Positions 40,850-43,595 of a stretch of 43,595 nucleotides of DNA are shown here, piece by piece. The translations under genes and the position numbers were made by a program. The number at the start of each line of letters is the position of its first letter. Positions within the stretch are counted from its first letter, which is position 1. This stretch comes from Streptomyces cyaneus (GTDB lineage Bacteria > Actinomycetota > Actinomycetes > Streptomycetales > Streptomycetaceae), in NCBI RefSeq assembly GCF_004028635.1, contig NZ_ML138680.1, positions 121,987-165,581 on the forward strand. Reading direction: 5' to 3'. The notes under the pieces were generated by a model. The model saw only the letters and a list, made by a program, of their open reading frames with translations, ran no database searches and had not been told where the DNA came from.

Positions 40850-42187
40850 GTGTCCGACGTCGAACTGGTGCTGCGCTCGAGGCGCGTCATCACTCCGGAG
40901 GGGACACGGGCCGCTTCGGTCGCGGTCTCCGCCGGCAAGATCACGGCCGTACTCGGGTACGACGCCGAAGTCCCGGCCGGCGCCCGGCTGGAGGACCTCG
41001 GCGACGACGTCCTGCTGCCCGGCCTGGTCGACACGCACGTGCACGTCAACGACCCCGGCCGCACCGAGTGGGAGGGCTTCTGGACCGCCACGCGCGCGGC
41101 GGCGGCCGGCGGCATCACCACCCTTGTCGACATGCCGCTCAACTCCCTGCCGCCCACCACGACGGTCGAGAACCTCCGCACCAAACAGGAAGTCGCCGCC
41201 GACAAGGCCCACATCGACGTCGGCTTCTGGGGCGGCGCCCTGCCCGACAACGTCAAGGACCTGCGCCCGCTGCACGAGGCCGGCGTCTTCGGCTTCAAGG
41301 CGTTCCTGTCCCCGTCCGGCGTCGACGAGTTCCCGCACCTCGACCAGGACCGGCTCGCCCAGTCCCTGGCCGAGATCGCCTCCTTCGGCGGCCTGCTCAT
41401 CGTGCACGCCGAGGACCCGCACCACCTCGACGCCGCCCCGCAGCAGGGCGGCCCCAAGTACGCCGACTTCCTGGCCTCGCGCCCGCGCGACGCGGAGGAC
41501 ACGGCGATCGCCCAGCTGATCGACCAGGCGAAGCGCCTCCACGCGCGCGTACACGTACTCCACCTCTCGTCCAGCGACGCGCTGCCGCTGATCGCCGAGG
41601 CCAAGCGGGACGGCGTACGGATCACCGTCGAGACCTGCCCGCACTACCTGACCCTGACCGCCGAGGAAGTCCCGGACGGCGCCAGCGAGTTCAAGTGCTG
41701 CCCCCCGATCCGCGAGTCCGCCAACCAGGACCTGCTCTGGCAGGCGCTGGCCGACGGCACGATCGACTGCGTGGTGACCGACCACTCGCCCTCCACGGCC
41801 GACCTGAAGACCGACGACTTCGCGACCGCCTGGGGCGGTATCTCCGGACTTCAGCTGAGCCTGGCGGCCGTGTGGACCGAGGCCCGCCGGCGCGGGCACG
41901 GCCTGGAGGACGTGGTCCGCTGGATGTCCGAGCGGACGGCGCAGCTCGTCGGACTGGATCAGAAGGGCGCCATCGAGGCGGGCCGTGACGCCGACTTCGC
42001 GGTCCTCGCTCCCGATGAGACGTTCACCGTGGACCCGGCCGCCCTCCAGCACCGCAACCGCGTGACGGCGTACGCGGGCAAGACCCTGTACGGCGTCGTG
42101 AAGTCCACCTGGCTGCGCGGCGAACGCATCGTGGCCGAGGGCGAGTTCACCGACCCGAAGGGCCATCTGCTCGCCCGCGCCCACTGA
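40850..42187 (+). CDS. allB: Allantoinase
   Basis: Dinuclear-metal amidohydrolase of 445 residues, hydrolysing allantoin to allantoate. The HxH pair is in [19 protein letters not shown] (His63, His65). The lysine that becomes carboxylated is in [17 protein letters not shown]. Further ligands lie in [25 protein letters not shown] and the Asp of CVVTDHSPS, and [13 protein letters not shown] is typical of AllB. GTG 40850 follows AGAGGGG. It is divergent from allR and 47 bp before alc on one transcript. Confidence 0.96.
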   Translation: MSDVELVLRSRRVITPEGTRAASVAVSAGKITAVLGYDAEVPAGARLEDLGDDVLLPGLVDTHVHVNDPGRTEWEGFWTATRAAAAGGITTLVDMPLNSLPPTTTVENLRTKQEVAADKAHIDVGFWGGALPDNVKDLRPLHEAGVFGFKAFLSPSGVDEFPHLDQDRLAQSLAEIASFGGLLIVHAEDPHHLDAAPQQGGPKYADFLASRPRDAEDTAIAQLIDQAKRLHARVHVLHLSSSDALPLIAEAKRDGVRITVETCPHYLTLTAEEVPDGASEFKCCPPIRESANQDLLWQALADGTIDCVVTDHSPSTADLKTDDFATAWGGISGLQLSLAAVWTEARRRGHGLEDVVRWMSERTAQLVGLDQKGAIEAGRDADFAVLAPDETFTVDPAALQHRNRVTAYAGKTLYGVVKSTWLRGERIVAEGEFTDPKGHLLARAH

Positions 42188-42234
42188 CCACCTCTCCCGC
42201 ACCCGCAGCGGCCGATTCCTGAAAGGCACACCTC

Positions 42235-43359
42235 GTGACGGCGATACCCAGCTTCACTGGCGACGCGAACCCCTACGGAGGCGGCGACCCGTACGCGGAC
42301 TACCGCACCGCCGACTTCCCCTTCACCCAGTACGCCAACCTCGCCGACCGCCGGCTCGGCGCCGGTGTCGTCGCCGCCAACGACGAGTTCTTCGCCCAGC
42401 GCGAGAACCTGCTGGTGCCCGAGCGGGCCGAGTTCGACCCCGAGCACTTCGGGCACAAGGGCAAGATCATGGACGGCTGGGAGACGAGGCGTCGCCGCGG
42501 CGCGTCCGCCGACCACCCGTGGCCGACGGCCGAGGACCACGACTGGGCGCTGGTACGCCTCGGCGCGCCCGGCGTGATCCGCGGGATCGTCGTCGACACG
42601 GCCCACTTCCGCGGCAACTATCCGCAGGCTGTGTCCGTCGAGGGCACCTCGGTGCCGGGCTCTCCGTCGCCCGAGGAGCTGCTGGCGGACGATGTGAAGT
42701 GGACCCCGCTGGTGCCGCGCACTCCGGTGGGCGGACATGCGGCGAATGGTTTCTCCATCGCCGTCGAACAGCGCTTCACCCACCTGCGGGTCAACCAGCA
42801 CCCCGACGGTGGCATCGCCCGCCTGCGCGTGTACGGCGAGGTGGCACCGGACCCGCAGTGGCTGGAGGTGCTGAGCACCTTCGACGTGGTCGCCCTGGAG
42901 AACGGCGGCCAGGTCGAGGACGCCTCCAACCTCTTCTACTCGCCCGCCACGAACACCATCCAGCCGGGCCGCTCCCGCAAGATGGACGACGGCTGGGAGA
43001 CGCGCCGACGCCGCGACCAGGGCAACGACTGGATCCGCTACCGGCTGGTGGCGCAGTCCCAGATCCGGGCGATCGAGATCGACACGGCGTACCTGAAGGG
43101 CAACAGCGCGGGCTGGGCGTCGGTCTCGGTGAAGGATGCCGATGAAGGCGGGGCCGGCGAGTGGACCGAGATCCTCCCGCGCACCCGCCTCCAGCCCGAC
43201 ACCAACCACCGCTTCGTCCTGCCGACCCCCGCCGTCGGCACCCACGCGCGCGTGGACATCTTCCCGGACGGCGGCATCTCCCGCCTGCGACTGCACGGCT
43301 CACTGACGGACCAGGGCAAGGCGAGCCTGGCGGCACGGCATCAGGAACTGGGCGGCTGA
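42235..43359 (+). CDS. alc: Allantoicase
   Basis: Enzyme of 374 residues splitting allantoate to ureidoglycolate and urea. It is made of two related jelly-roll domains: the repeat unit is visible as IMDGWETRRRRGASADHPWP with VVDTAHFRGNYP in the first half and MDDGWETRRRRDQGNDWIRY with EIDTAYLKGNSAG in the second. Length and the two-domain layout agree with bacterial and fungal allantoicases. GTG 42235 has AAAGG upstream. Co-transcribed with allB. The next enzyme, ureidoglycolate lyase, is not in the window, and neither is a urease. Confidence 0.96.
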   Translation: MTAIPSFTGDANPYGGGDPYADYRTADFPFTQYANLADRRLGAGVVAANDEFFAQRENLLVPERAEFDPEHFGHKGKIMDGWETRRRRGASADHPWPTAEDHDWALVRLGAPGVIRGIVVDTAHFRGNYPQAVSVEGTSVPGSPSPEELLADDVKWTPLVPRTPVGGHAANGFSIAVEQRFTHLRVNQHPDGGIARLRVYGEVAPDPQWLEVLSTFDVVALENGGQVEDASNLFYSPATNTIQPGRSRKMDDGWETRRRRDQGNDWIRYRLVAQSQIRAIEIDTAYLKGNSAGWASVSVKDADEGGAGEWTEILPRTRLQPDTNHRFVLPTPAVGTHARVDIFPDGGISRLRLHGSLTDQGKASLAARHQELGG

Positions 43360-43404
43360 GGGGGAGGCACCTTCAGGCGGCACCCTCAAAACGTCGGCCG
43401 GGCA

Positions 43405-43595
43405 TTCCAGTCTGTCCGGCGTTTGAGGGGGAGGTTGCGCCGTCCCCAGCCCCCGCCCGCAGAGGGTCTTCGCCCCCGCCGCCCCTACCCTTCCCGTCCT
43501 CCAGGGGCTGCCGCCCCTTCGACCCCGCCGTCCTGGGGGCCTGCGGCCCCCAGACCCCCGCTTCGGCCCTGAAGGGGCCTCGTCCTCAAACGCCG
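43405..43595. repeat. Dispersed intergenic repeats and hairpins after alc
   Basis: TCTGTCCGGCGTTTGAGGGG near 43410 is a fragment of the repeat seen at 15464. GGGGC (43504-43508) with GCCCC (43513-43517) and CTGGGGGCC (43533-43541) with GGCCCCCAG (43545-43553) form terminator-like hairpins. The window ends in an inverted, nearly full copy (43532-43595) containing GCGGGGGTCTGGGGG, the GGCCC/GGGCC hairpin and CGGCGTTTGAGGACGAGG on the minus strand. No gene is visible. Confidence 0.75.

Overview
This is a high-GC actinobacterial chromosome segment, almost certainly Streptomyces. The signs are G/C at nearly every third codon position, many GTG starts, GGAGG-type ribosome sites, long GC-rich hairpin terminators, typical Streptomyces dispersed intergenic repeats, and gene families such as LAL-type LuxR regulators, DUF5955-like proteins and HipA-like kinases. 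I see no rRNA, tRNA, IS element, prophage or CRISPR array.

Layout. 0.1-8.4 kb: a secreted trypsin-like protease, a large LuxR (LAL) regulator, and a GAF-LuxR regulator divergent from two translationally coupled acyl-CoA ligases. 8.4-9.8 kb: a GNAT acetyltransferase and a zinc-ribbon/Mrr-like protein. 10.0-22.3 kb: the first purine-catabolism block. It holds glyoxylate carboligase (gcl), a catalase, tartronate semialdehyde reductase (glxR) and hydroxypyruvate isomerase (hyi), then a thiamine-binding-like protein with an HTH partner, and a + strand run of OHCU decarboxylase, HIU hydrolase, uricase, 8-oxoguanine deaminase and an NCS2 purine permease. 22.2-36.4 kb: a mixed interval with a DEDDh exonuclease, thioesterase, histidine phosphatase, HAD-like protein, AlaA-type aminotransferase with a divergent HxlR-SCP2 regulator, a secreted VWA pair, two divergent NIS (IucA/IucC) siderophore synthetases, a membrane protein plus small partner sharing a short motif, a HipA-like kinase and a SelT/W/H-like protein. 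36.4-43.4 kb: the second purine block, with malate synthase (aceB), a MobA/MocA-like nucleotidyltransferase, a DUF5955-like paralogue, an ABM-fold protein, the IclR-type regulator AllR, allantoinase (allB) and allantoicase (alc).

How they work together. The permease and deaminase supply purines. Uricase, HIU hydrolase and OHCU decarboxylase make S-allantoin, and catalase can remove the peroxide made by uricase. AllB and Alc convert allantoin to ureidoglycolate. Glyoxylate is then used by AceB (to malate) or by Gcl, GlxR and Hyi (to glycerate). Xanthine dehydrogenase, ureidoglycolate lyase and glycerate kinase are not in the window.

The scattered units appear to be tied together by two palindromes I could read in their promoters. 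The first is TTCCG-N5-CGGAA, usually as a pair with centres 21 bp apart, at gcl, hyi, katA-type catalase, aceB and the allR-allB intergenic region; it is the likely AllR operator. The second is TTCAAC-N5-GTTGAA, overlapping the -35 box of the catalase, uricase-operon and aceB promoters. The most unusual unit outside this pathway is the two-gene module at 33.1-35.1 kb, where the C-terminus of a two-TM protein and the N-terminus of the next protein share an AGRD-centred motif reminiscent of amyloid-signalling pairs. Coordinates of sites I read by eye may be off by a base.
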